A stretch of DNA of 64,000 nt from PBB1 sp965229345 (GTDB lineage Bacteria; Pseudomonadota; Gammaproteobacteria; Burkholderiales; Burkholderiaceae_C): the NCBI GenBank assembly GCA_965229345.1, contig OZ245872.1, positions 3,286,001-3,350,000 of the forward strand, read 5' to 3'. Within the stretch, counting starts at the first letter, position 1. The number at the start of each line of letters is the position of its first letter. Positions 36,171 to 44,263 of the stretch are shown one piece after another. The translations under genes and the position numbers were made by a program. The notes under the pieces were generated by a model, which saw only the letters and a list, made by a program, of their open reading frames with translations, made no database searches and was not told the origin of the DNA.

Positions 36171-36941
36171 GTGACTCAAGTTCTCAACATCTCCGCCTAC
36201 CGCTTCGTCGTGCTCGACGATCTCGCGTCGCTGCGCGAGCAAATTCAGGCGCAGGCAACGGCACGGCAGCTCAAAGGCACGGTGCTGCTGGCCGAGGAAG
36301 GCATCAACCTGTTCCTCGCCGGACCGCCGGAAGCCGTGCGTGACTTCATCACCTGGCTGCGCGGTGATGTGCGCTTTGCGTCGATCGAAGTGAAGGAGAG
36401 CCCGTCGCCCAGCGTGCCGTTCGGCAAGCTGCTGGTGAAAGTGAAGCGCGAAATCATCCGGATGAACCACCCGGCGATTCGCCCGCAGGCCGAGCGTGCG
36501 CCGGCAGTCAGTGCGCAGACGCTGGCGCGCTGGCTCGATCAAGGCCATGACGACGACGGGCGCGAGGTCGTCACGCTGGACACCCGCAATGCGTTCGAGG
36601 TCGACGCCGGGCGATTCAAAGGCGCGATCGACTGGCGCATCGACAAGTTCAGCGATTTCCCGGCGGCCGTGCTGGCGCACCGCGACGAGTTGCGCGGCAA
36701 GACGGTGGTGAGTTACTGCACCGGCGGTATCCGCTGCGAGAAGGCCGCGCTGTTCATGGCCGATGCCGGCGTCGATCGGGTGATGCAGCTCGACGGCGGC
36801 ATCCTGAAGTACTTCGAGGAGACCGGCGGCGCGCATTTCGACGGCCATTGCTTCGTGTTCGACGCGCGACGCGAGGTGGGCAGTGATCTGCAACCCGCCA
36901 CCAGCCACGCGGCTGCCAACGGCGCCGACGATCCGGTGTAA
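36171..36941 (+). CDS. trhO: tRNA uridine(34) hydroxylase / rhodanese-domain protein
   Basis: A 256-residue protein. An N-terminal acylphosphatase-like domain (LNISAYRFVVLDD, GTVLLAEEGINLFLAG) is joined to a rhodanese domain with the active Cys in SYCTGGIRCEKAA, the TrhO/YceA signature. TrhO hydroxylates U34 of certain tRNAs using prephenate-derived precursors or oxygen. I start at GTG 36171 (VTQVLNIS), where similarity begins; an in-frame ATG 20 codons upstream would add unrelated sequence. Confidence 0.92.
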   Translation: MTQVLNISAYRFVVLDDLASLREQIQAQATARQLKGTVLLAEEGINLFLAGPPEAVRDFITWLRGDVRFASIEVKESPSPSVPFGKLLVKVKREIIRMNHPAIRPQAERAPAVSAQTLARWLDQGHDDDGREVVTLDTRNAFEVDAGRFKGAIDWRIDKFSDFPAAVLAHRDELRGKTVVSYCTGGIRCEKAALFMADAGVDRVMQLDGGILKYFEETGGAHFDGHCFVFDARREVGSDLQPATSHAAANGADDPV

Positions 36942-36986
36942 GGTGGCCCGATCCGGTGGCGACACCTCGGCTCGAGCCAGCCCCTG

Positions 36987-38363
36987 ATGAACCAGCAACC
37001 TCACCTCCCCACTGATCGACTGGGCGATCTGGCCCGGCGTTACACCGAGGTGCGCGAGACCACCTTGCAGCTGGCCGCGCCGCTCAGCGACGAAGACTGC
37101 CAGGTGCAGTCCATGCCAGACGCCAGCCCGACCAAATGGCACCTGGCGCACCTGACCTGGTTCTTCGAGACCTTTGTGCTCGAACCTCACGAGCCGGATT
37201 TCAAGCCCTTCCATCCTCACTTTCGGGTGCTGTTCAACAGCTACTACCAAGGCATCGGCGCGCAGTTTCCGCGGGCGCAGCGAGGGCTGCTCAGCCGGCC
37301 GAGCCTGGCCACCGTCAAGCGCTACCGGGCGAACGTCGATGAACGGATGCTGGCACTGCTGCAGCGTGCCCAGTCCGATCGCGACATGGCGTCGGCTTTG
37401 CACCCGCTGATCACGCTGGGTCTGCACCACGAGCAACAGCACCAGGAACTGCTGCTGACCGACATCAAGCATGCGCTGTCCATCAGCGCCACCGGCACTG
37501 CCGATCCAGTCGACCCCATCCACGACCGCAGCGCCTATGCCAGGCGCTGGCCGATTGGCGCGGCGCAGGCCCAGCCGATGCGCTGGTTTGACTACGAAGG
37601 CGGGCTGTTCGACCTGGGTCACGATCCAGCGAGTGACGGGGACTTCTGCTTCGACAACGAGACGCCACGCCATCGCACCTACACCGCGCCGTTCCAACTG
37701 GCCTCGCGCCCCGTCAATCACGGCGAATGGCTCGCCTTCATCGAAGACGGCGGCTATCGACGCCCCGAGCTGTGGCTGTCCATGGGCTGGGCATGGGTGA
37801 ATGGGCTCAGCGACAGTCCAGGCGGCCCGCCCCGCGAGGCACCGCTGTACTGGCAGCCCCGCGAGCCGGGGCGCGGTGGCGCCTGGTTCACGCACACCTT
37901 GCAAGGCAGGCTCAAGATCAATCCGCTGACGCCCATGTGTCACCTCAGCTATTTCGAGGCCGATGCCTATGCGCGCTGGGCCGGGGCTCGCCTGCCGACC
38001 GAGGCCGAGTGGGAGCTCGCAGCACGTTCAATGAGCCCGCACGCCAGGGCGACCGCTCATTTCGCGGACCGCGGCGCCTTTCACCCATTGCCGCCCGGCA
38101 GCGCTCGCGATGAACCGGCGCAGATGTTCGGCGATGTGTGGGAATGGACGCAGTCGAGCTACAGCGCCTACCCGGGCTACCGACCGCTGCCGGGCGCGGT
38201 CGGCGAATACAACGGCAAGTTCATGTGCAACCAGTTCGTGCTGCGCGGTGGTTCGTGCGCCACGCCGGCCGGCCACGTGCGTGCCAGCTACCGCAATTTC
38301 TTCCCGCCGGAGGCGCAGTGGCAGTTCAGCGGGCTGCGGCTGGCGCGCGACATCGGTACCTGA
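36987..38363 (+). CDS. egtB: Ergothioneine biosynthesis protein EgtB-like (non-heme iron sulfoxide synthase)
   Basis: A 458-residue fusion of a DinB-type helical domain and a C-terminal FGE-sulfatase domain. The iron ligands are visible as His52 in KWHLAHL and the HHEQQHQE segment. The FGE part ends with NQFVLRGGSCATPAGHVRAS. EgtB joins a sulfur donor to trimethylhistidine using oxygen. The methyltransferase EgtD usually sits next door but does not here, so it must be elsewhere or the substrate differs. It lies 45 bases after trhO. Confidence 0.88.
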   Translation: MNQQPHLPTDRLGDLARRYTEVRETTLQLAAPLSDEDCQVQSMPDASPTKWHLAHLTWFFETFVLEPHEPDFKPFHPHFRVLFNSYYQGIGAQFPRAQRGLLSRPSLATVKRYRANVDERMLALLQRAQSDRDMASALHPLITLGLHHEQQHQELLLTDIKHALSISATGTADPVDPIHDRSAYARRWPIGAAQAQPMRWFDYEGGLFDLGHDPASDGDFCFDNETPRHRTYTAPFQLASRPVNHGEWLAFIEDGGYRRPELWLSMGWAWVNGLSDSPGGPPREAPLYWQPREPGRGGAWFTHTLQGRLKINPLTPMCHLSYFEADAYARWAGARLPTEAEWELAARSMSPHARATAHFADRGAFHPLPPGSARDEPAQMFGDVWEWTQSSYSAYPGYRPLPGAVGEYNGKFMCNQFVLRGGSCATPAGHVRASYRNFFPPEAQWQFSGLRLARDIGT

Positions 38364-38372
38364 GATCGCCCA

Positions 38373-39077
38373 TCAGGAATTGAGCACCGCCAGCACCTCG
38401 GAGTGGAACTCCCGCTGGTACAGGATGTAGATCACGCCCAGCGTTGCCAGCGCCAATGCCAGTGGTGACAGGAACCAGCTGAGTGCCGCGAACGCGAAGT
38501 AGTAAGCCCGCAGGCCATCGTTGAAGGTTTCGGCTGCCATGCCGACGACGCGACCCGCCCGGTCGGCGAACGCGTCGCGCGAGATCGCCTGCTCCTCGAA
38601 CTGCTTCGACTCGGGGGCCGATGCCATCAGCAGCGCACCGAAGGTGTACTGGCGCATCGACCAGGTGAAGCGGAAGAAGGCGTAGACGAAGATCGCCAGC
38701 ATCAGCACGATCTTCATGTCGAGCACCAGCACCGAGGTACGCACGGCGAACGGGATCTCGCGCACCAGCGCGTCGGCGTTGTTCGAGCCCAGCACCGCGA
38801 GCAGGCCGCCGATGATCAGGATGGTGGTCGAGGCAAAGAACGAGGGGCTGGTCGACAGGTTCTGGATCACTGCACCATCGACCACCCGCACCTCGCGGTA
38901 GGTGATCTGCAGCATCCACTGCCGCCGGACGCGGTTGGTCGAGGCCAGGATCGACGGCCGGCTGTGGGCCAGGTGACTGGCGAACCAGGCATAGCCCACC
39001 CAGCCGCCGAAGAAGATGCCCAACGCCACCCAGTCATGCCAGGGCAGCAGGCGCAATACCGTGAGCGCAATGTCCAT
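38373..39077 (-). CDS. DUF599 family membrane protein
   Basis: A 234-residue membrane protein with about four transmembrane helices. The N-terminus WHDWVALGIFFGGWVGYAWF and NLSTSPSFFASTTILIIGGL match DUF599. Function unknown. I start at ATG 39077 (MDIALTVL); an upstream in-frame ATG would add a basic, non-conserved stretch. It converges with egtB, with 9 bases between the stops. Confidence 0.85.
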   Translation of the reverse strand: MDIALTVLRLLPWHDWVALGIFFGGWVGYAWFASHLAHSRPSILASTNRVRRQWMLQITYREVRVVDGAVIQNLSTSPSFFASTTILIIGGLLAVLGSNNADALVREIPFAVRTSVLVLDMKIVLMLAIFVYAFFRFTWSMRQYTFGALLMASAPESKQFEEQAISRDAFADRAGRVVGMAAETFNDGLRAYYFAFAALSWFLSPLALALATLGVIYILYQREFHSEVLAVLNS

Positions 39078-39131
39078 GCCGCAATGTAGCAAGCGACGCG
39101 GGCGCGCAGCCCGCATCGCTGTGCAGCAGGC

Positions 39132-39686
39132 TCACTTGTTGAAGCGCACGGTCACCGCCGCCACCCGCTCGCCGAACCGGCGTGCGGTTTCGAGATCGCC
39201 TGGCAGCATCTCGTCGACCCCGGCATCCGACGGCGTGGTCGCCATCGCGCCGGAGAACGACGCGACATAGTTGACGTCGTTGCGCGTGGCCGCCTTCGAG
39301 TTGCTGGGCATCAGGCCGGTGCCGACCCACACCATGCCGTGCTGCTGGCTCAGCGTGAAGAAGTAATGCAGCGTGGACAGCTTGTCGCCGTTCATCGACG
39401 CCGAGTTGGTGAACCCGGCAGCGATCTTGTCCTTCCAGGCCTGGGTGAACCAGGGCTTGCTGGACGCATCGGCGAACTTCTTGAACTGCCACGACACGCT
39501 GCCCATGTAGGTGGGCGAGCCGAACACGATGGCATCGGCCGCATTCAATGTGGCCCATTGCTCGGGCGTGAGGTTGCCCTCCGCATCGATGGCCACGAGC
39601 TCACCGCCGGCGCCGGCGGCCACCGACTCGGCCATCTTGCGGGTGTGGCCGTAGCCACTGTGAAAAACGATTGCGATCTTGGACAT
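39132..39686 (-). CDS. Flavodoxin-fold NAD(P)H:quinone oxidoreductase (WrbA-like)
   Basis: A 184-residue protein. KIAIVFHSGYGHTRKMAESV is the FMN-phosphate loop of flavodoxins, followed by IVFGSPTYMGSVSWQFKKF and a WVGTGLMP segment. Probably reduces quinones with FMN. GGAG lies 6 bases before the ATG at 39686, which fixes this start over the ATG two codons upstream. It is the second gene after pirin on the same strand, 55 bases downstream of it. Confidence 0.88.
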   Translation of the reverse strand: MSKIAIVFHSGYGHTRKMAESVAAGAGGELVAIDAEGNLTPEQWATLNAADAIVFGSPTYMGSVSWQFKKFADASSKPWFTQAWKDKIAAGFTNSASMNGDKLSTLHYFFTLSQQHGMVWVGTGLMPSNSKAATRNDVNYVASFSGAMATTPSDAGVDEMLPGDLETARRFGERVAAVTVRFNK

Positions 39687-39741
39687 GTTCATCTCCTTCA
39701 GGATGGATTCAACAAAGTGGACAACAACGTGACTGCCGAGT

Positions 39742-40443
39742 TCAGGCCGCGAGGTCGAACACCAGCACCTCGGCGTCATGGCCATCGGCGAGCACCAGCT
39801 GGCTTTCGCCACTGAGCTTCGCCGCATCGCCACCGACCAGCACCTGCCCGTTGACACTCAGCTGGCCGCGCACCACGTGCACGTAAGCCAAGCGCCGCGG
39901 GTCGAGCGCCAGTTCGACCCGCTCGCCGGCATCGAACAGACCGGCACGGATCGAGGCGTCGGCATGGATCGTCACCGAGCCGTCGCGGCCATCGGGACTC
40001 GCCACCAGGCGCAGGCGTCCGCGCTTGTCTGCCGCATCGAACTGCTTCTGCTCGTAGCCAGGCTCGATGCCCTGGGTGCGCGGCAGGATCCAGATCTGCA
40101 GCAGGTGCGTGGTGGCATCGGGCGCATGGTTGAACTCGCTGTGCTGCACGCCGCGGCCAGCGCTCATGCGCTGCACGTCGCCGGGCAGGATCACCGCACC
40201 GGTGCCGAGGCTGTCCTTGTGCGCCAGCGCGCCGCTGAGCACGTAGGTGACGATCTCCATGTCGCGGTGGCCGTGCGTGCCGAAGCCGGTGCCGGGCGCG
40301 ATGGTGTCATCGTTGATGACACGCAGGTTGCCGAAACCCATGTGCGCCGGGTCGCGGTAGTCGGCGAACGAGAAACTGTGGTGACTCTGGAGCCAGCCGT
40401 GATCGGCGTGTCCGCGGTCTTGGGCTTTGCGCAGTGTGAGCAT
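39742..40443 (-). CDS. Pirin family protein
   Basis: A 233-residue bicupin. The N-terminal metal site is visible: HHSFSFADYRDP, then GFGTHGHRDMEIVTYVLSG and QHSEFNHAP. Bacterial pirins bind iron or zinc; some have quercetinase activity and some modulate metabolic enzymes. It is divergent from a LysR regulator and followed by a flavodoxin-fold quinone reductase, a common trio that suggests a quinone or aromatic stress response. Confidence 0.92.
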   Translation of the reverse strand: MLTLRKAQDRGHADHGWLQSHHSFSFADYRDPAHMGFGNLRVINDDTIAPGTGFGTHGHRDMEIVTYVLSGALAHKDSLGTGAVILPGDVQRMSAGRGVQHSEFNHAPDATTHLLQIWILPRTQGIEPGYEQKQFDAADKRGRLRLVASPDGRDGSVTIHADASIRAGLFDAGERVELALDPRRLAYVHVVRGQLSVNGQVLVGGDAAKLSGESQLVLADGHDAEVLVFDLAA

Positions 40444-40556
40444 GAGAACCTCCTGTGTGAGGCTTCAATGTAGGAGCGTGGACCCCGCGCGTCGTGCAGG
40501 CGAAGTTGACGCAAACGTTCAAATAACATGAAGCCCTTTCAATTTCCCGGCCCGCC

Positions 40557-41642
40557 ATGCCCCGCAATCTGTTGACCCCTGACGCGCTGACGATGATGGA
40601 TGTCATCGCGCGCACCGGCAGCTTCGCCGCCGCCGCCCGTGAAATGGGCAAGGTGCCATCTGCGCTCACCTACAGCGTGAGGCAGCTCGAAGACGCGCTC
40701 GACGTCTTGCTGTTCGACCGCCGCTCGGGCCAGGCCAAGCTGACCGCCGCCGGCATCGAGCTGTTGCACGAAGGCCGCCGCCTGCTCGAGCAGCTGGATG
40801 CGGTGGCCAACCGGGTCAAGCGCGTGGCCACGGGCTGGGAAACGCAGCTGACGGTGGCGATCGACGATGCGCTGTCGCGCCTGACGGTGTTCGAGCTGTG
40901 CGAAGACTTCTATGCGCTGCGCCTCCCCGCGCCACTGGGTGCGGCGTCTGCTGCGACCGGCCCGGGCACGCGGCTGCGGCTGCGCACCGAAGTCCTCGCC
41001 GGCACCTGGGAGGCACTGGTTGGCGGTCAGGCCGATCTGGCGATTGGCGTCACCCTCGACCACGCCCCGCCCGCTGGCGTGAAGGTCGAACCCCTGGGCA
41101 CGATGGAATTCGTGTTCGTGGTCGCGCCACACCATCCGCTGGCCCACTTCGAAGAGGCGATCACCGACACCGTGCTGGTGCACCATCGCGCGGTGGCGGT
41201 GGCCGACTCGGCACACCGCCTGGCACCGGTCACGGTGAACCTGCTGCCGGGCCAGGATGTCTTCACCGTGCCGACGATGCAGGCCAAGCTCGAAGCCCAG
41301 CTGCGCTGCCTGGGCTGCGGCTTTCTGCCCGAACCGATCGCACGTGAGCACATTGCGGCAGGCCGCCTCGTCGTCAAGACGGTCGAGCGCAGCCGGGCAC
41401 CGGCCACCTTCAGCTACGCCTGGCGGGTGCCTTCGGCGCGGCAACCGATCGGAGACCCGCGCGCCATGGACGCCGGCATGATCGGCGGCTCGGCGGTGGC
41501 CGGCAGCAGCGGCAAGAAAGGCGGCAGCCGCAGTGCGCCGGTGGGGCTGGCGCTGCGCTGGTGGCTGGATCGGCTGGCGACCCCGGAAACACGCCTGGCC
41601 CTGCTGGAGCGACACGCCGGCCCGCGGATGCTGGGCTTCTAG
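40557..41642 (+). CDS. LysR-family transcriptional regulator
   Basis: A 361-residue regulator. The HTH is seen in ALTMMDVIARTGSFAAAARE followed by MGKVPSALTYSVRQLEDAL. The effector-binding domain includes LRTEVLAGTWEALVGGQADLAIG. A C-terminal extension (about residues 300-361, including SGKKGGSRSAP) goes beyond the usual length of about 300. It is divergent from pirin across 113 bases and probably controls the pirin/quinone-reductase pair. Confidence 0.9.
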   Translation: MPRNLLTPDALTMMDVIARTGSFAAAAREMGKVPSALTYSVRQLEDALDVLLFDRRSGQAKLTAAGIELLHEGRRLLEQLDAVANRVKRVATGWETQLTVAIDDALSRLTVFELCEDFYALRLPAPLGAASAATGPGTRLRLRTEVLAGTWEALVGGQADLAIGVTLDHAPPAGVKVEPLGTMEFVFVVAPHHPLAHFEEAITDTVLVHHRAVAVADSAHRLAPVTVNLLPGQDVFTVPTMQAKLEAQLRCLGCGFLPEPIAREHIAAGRLVVKTVERSRAPATFSYAWRVPSARQPIGDPRAMDAGMIGGSAVAGSSGKKGGSRSAPVGLALRWWLDRLATPETRLALLERHAGPRMLGF

Positions 41643-41662
41643 TCCCGCGCAGCGAGCCCACC

Positions 41663-42586
41663 ATGCCCCGCCCCACCGGGCGCTTCGCCCCCTCGCCCAC
41701 CGGCCCGCTGCATGCGGGCTCGCTGGTCGCCGCGCTGGCCAGCTGGCTCGATGCACGTGCGATGAACGGCCGCTGGCTGGTGCGCATCGAAGACGTGGAC
41801 ACACCACGCTGCGTGGCAGGCGCCGACACGGTGATCCTGGCGCAGCTCGCGGCCTGCGGCCTGCACCCCGACGAGCCGGTGGTGTGGCAATCGCAGCGCG
41901 GCGCCGCGTACCAAGGCGCCTTGCAACAGCTGCTGCAACGCGGCAGGGCCTTTCCCTGTGCCTGCTCGCGGCGCGACATCGAAGCGGCGTGGCAAGCCCG
42001 TGGGCAGCTGCGCATGCGCCATGGCGAACTGGTGTATCCCGGCACCTGCCGCCACGGCTTGCAAGGCAGGCCAGCGCGGGCGCAGCGGCTGTGCTGCACG
42101 GCCGACGACGGCAGCGATGTGGTCATCGCGTGGACCGACCGCCGGCTGGGCCCGCAATCCCAGAACGTCACCCAGGCCATCGGCGACTTCGTGCTGCAGC
42201 GTGCCGACGGGCTGTGGGCCTATCAGCTCGCGGTGGTTGTTGACGACGCAGAGCAGGCCATCACCCACGTGGTGCGCGGCGAAGACATCGCCGACAACAC
42301 CGCGCGCCAGATCCACCTGCAGCACCAGCTCGGCCTGCCCACGCCGCAGTACCTGCACACGCCGCTGGTGCTGGCGGCCGACGGCCAGAAGCTCTCGAAG
42401 CAGAACGGCGCCAGCGCCGCCGATACCACCGACCCGCTGGCCGCGCTGCGCGCAGCAGGCGCGGTGCTGGGCATCGAGGCGCATGGCCCCACGGTGGCCG
42501 ACTGGCTGGCCAGCGCGGTGCAGGCCTGGGCGGCCGCGTTTGTGCCGCCGGTCAGTCAGCTGACGGTGCGACGCCCGGCGACATGA
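41663..42586 (+). CDS. gluQ: Glutamyl-Q tRNA(Asp) synthetase
   Basis: A 307-residue paralogue of the GluRS catalytic core without an anticodon-binding domain. The HIGH-type motif is GRFAPSPTGPLHAGS, zinc ligands are in FPCACSRRD and YPGTCRHG, and the KMSKS-type loop is KLSKQNGA. It attaches glutamate to the queuosine base of tRNA(Asp). It starts 20 bases after the LysR stop. Confidence 0.95.
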   Translation: MPRPTGRFAPSPTGPLHAGSLVAALASWLDARAMNGRWLVRIEDVDTPRCVAGADTVILAQLAACGLHPDEPVVWQSQRGAAYQGALQQLLQRGRAFPCACSRRDIEAAWQARGQLRMRHGELVYPGTCRHGLQGRPARAQRLCCTADDGSDVVIAWTDRRLGPQSQNVTQAIGDFVLQRADGLWAYQLAVVVDDAEQAITHVVRGEDIADNTARQIHLQHQLGLPTPQYLHTPLVLAADGQKLSKQNGASAADTTDPLAALRAAGAVLGIEAHGPTVADWLASAVQAWAAAFVPPVSQLTVRRPAT

Positions 42587-42995
42587 GCGCGCTGGCCACA
42601 CCCTTGGCGTGAACCGGCAGGGCCTGAAGCTGGCCCAGCCATGGCAGGGCAGACACGCCCCACATTTGTTTTTGCGGGGCCAGCTGGGCTCGCTCGTTCA
42701 CACAGCCCAGCCGCAGGTTCAACACCTTGGGTGTCTCGGCTTCGGTGGCATACAGCTGGGTGCCGCAGTCAGCACAGAAGGCCTGCGCCCGGCGGTTGCC
42801 ACTCTCCGCAACCTTGACGTAGTGCTTGGCGGTGCCAGACAGGATCACGTCTTCCACCGGCGTCGGCAGCACCGCCCTGAACGGTGCGCCCGAGATCTGC
42901 TGGCAATCAGCGCAGTGGCACACCACCACCTTCTTCGGATCGACGGTGGCCTTGAAAGAAATGGCGCCGCAGTGGCACTGACCGGTGATTTGCAT
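42552..42995 (-). CDS. GFA-family zinc protein (Mss4-like)
   Basis: A 147-residue protein with zinc-binding Cys pairs in GQCHCGAISF, CHCADCQQ and CADCGTQLY. These define the GFA family, named for glutathione-dependent formaldehyde-activating enzyme. Most members have not been shown to act on formaldehyde. I start at ATG 42995 (MQITGQCHCG). Its 3' end overlaps the converging gluQ gene by 35 bases. Confidence 0.9.
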   Translation of the reverse strand: MQITGQCHCGAISFKATVDPKKVVVCHCADCQQISGAPFRAVLPTPVEDVILSGTAKHYVKVAESGNRRAQAFCADCGTQLYATEAETPKVLNLRLGCVNERAQLAPQKQMWGVSALPWLGQLQALPVHAKGVASALMSPGVAPSAD

Positions 42996-43115
42996 GGGAG
43001 GTCCTGGTGGGTGGGATGTTGCCCAGCGCATGAGCCGGGAGCGATACAAGCGTAGCGGTTGGCGCGTGGCGGATACAGACGGTGAGCGCTGTGCGAGTTC
43101 AGCGCCTGCGTGCAA

Positions 43116-43520
43116 CTAGTGTCCGCACAGGTGCTCTTCGCAGGGAACTCCATCGTTGTCTCCGTCCATCTTCACGTCGGGACAGTTGGCGAGGAAATAC
43201 TTGGCTTCCGGACACGACCTCATTTGAGAGCAGTGCTTCCGTCCATCGCAAACGAAGGCGCTTGTAACAGCCCTTGGCAAGGACAAAGCGTCGGGGGGCG
43301 TTGATACCGTGGTGGGGGCCGCCTCGGCACGCCGCCTCTTCGCAGCGGCGTTCAGCTCTTCGATCGTCGGATCCCTGCGAGCTTGGGTCGACGGACAGGG
43401 CGCCTGCTGATACGAGACGCTGCCATCGACGACACACTTGTTCATCGGTACGGCGTGAGCGGCGCATGCAGCAGCGACAAGAGCGACCCATGCACAGAAC
43501 AGCGGAATGACACGGCGCAT
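43116..43520 (-). CDS. Secreted Excalibur (calcium-binding) domain protein
   Basis: A 134-residue protein. It has a signal peptide (ending about AAHA at residue 25), a DUF4124-like short segment (KCVVDGSVSYQQAPCPS), a variable linker, and a C-terminal Excalibur domain with DGDNDGVPCEEHLC and paired Cys. The DxDxDG loop resembles an EF-hand and may bind calcium. Likely periplasmic or secreted. An upstream in-frame start would add a long basic stretch before the signal peptide, so ATG 43520 is chosen. Confidence 0.85.
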   Translation of the reverse strand: MRRVIPLFCAWVALVAAACAAHAVPMNKCVVDGSVSYQQAPCPSTQARRDPTIEELNAAAKRRRAEAAPTTVSTPPDALSLPRAVTSAFVCDGRKHCSQMRSCPEAKYFLANCPDVKMDGDNDGVPCEEHLCGH

Positions 43521-43653
43521 GTGATGCTTTCTGCGGGAGGCGATGGGATGCGAGGCAACCCAGCATACCTTCTGAGCAGCCCGACCGGCCGAAGCAGGCG
43601 CTGGCAGGACACGGGTTGCGAAGGACCCGCAATGCTGAGGTCGGCGACGTGGG

Positions 43654-44256
43654 CTAGGCCTGGGCTGCGGCGCGCGACTCTTGCGCTGCGGCTTCGAGGA
43701 CTTCGCGAGCCGCATTGGCGTTCAAGACGAAGATGGCCAGTCCTACGACGAGATCGGGCCAGACCGACGGGCGGACCCAGGTGAGCAGGCCGGCCCCCAC
43801 GATCGCCAGGTTGGCCGCCGCATCGTTGCGGGCCGACAAGTAGGCCGCCCGCGTGAGGCTGCCACCCTGGGCGCGAACGCGTGCCAGGAGCCACGCGCAG
43901 TACAGGTTCACCGCCAGGGCACCGAGACCCGCGACGGACAAAGGCAGTGCATGCGGTGGCAGCGGCGTGTTGAGCTTTTGCCATGCAGCCCACAGGGCAA
44001 GCACGCTGGGCACGAGCAGCAATGCGGCGAGCAGAAAGGCGACGCGCGTCCGTTTTTGCACGGTCCATGACAGGGCGACGAGAACGAGGAAATTGACGGC
44101 GGCGTCCTCGAGAAAATCGATCGAGTCGGCAAACAGCGACACGGAATCGATCGCCTGCGCCACGGCGAACTCGACACCGAAATAAGCGAGGTTGAGAACG
44201 GCCACCACCGCAACCACTTTTCGCAACGGGGCGGAACAGGCGTTCAGCGAGGCCAT
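43654..44256 (-). CDS. Cation diffusion facilitator (CDF)-like transporter, no C-terminal domain
   Basis: A 200-residue protein with about six transmembrane helices, matching the CDF membrane domain but lacking the usual cytoplasmic C-terminal domain. The transmembrane-2 metal site reads ADSIDFLEDAA, giving DxxxD where zinc CDFs have HxxxD. In transmembrane 5 it reads SARNDAAAN, with Ser in place of His. It starts 7 bases after the kinase stop, so it is probably the last gene of the CpxP-like/two-component operon and may export the metal sensed. Confidence 0.82.
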   Translation of the reverse strand: MASLNACSAPLRKVVAVVAVLNLAYFGVEFAVAQAIDSVSLFADSIDFLEDAAVNFLVLVALSWTVQKRTRVAFLLAALLLVPSVLALWAAWQKLNTPLPPHALPLSVAGLGALAVNLYCAWLLARVRAQGGSLTRAAYLSARNDAAANLAIVGAGLLTWVRPSVWPDLVVGLAIFVLNANAAREVLEAAAQESRAAAQA

Positions 44257-44263
44257 CGGCAGA

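Noticed and set aside
35919..37943. Open frame of 674 codons on the minus strand across trhO and egtB
   Set aside because: It lies opposite two well-supported genes and has no motif.
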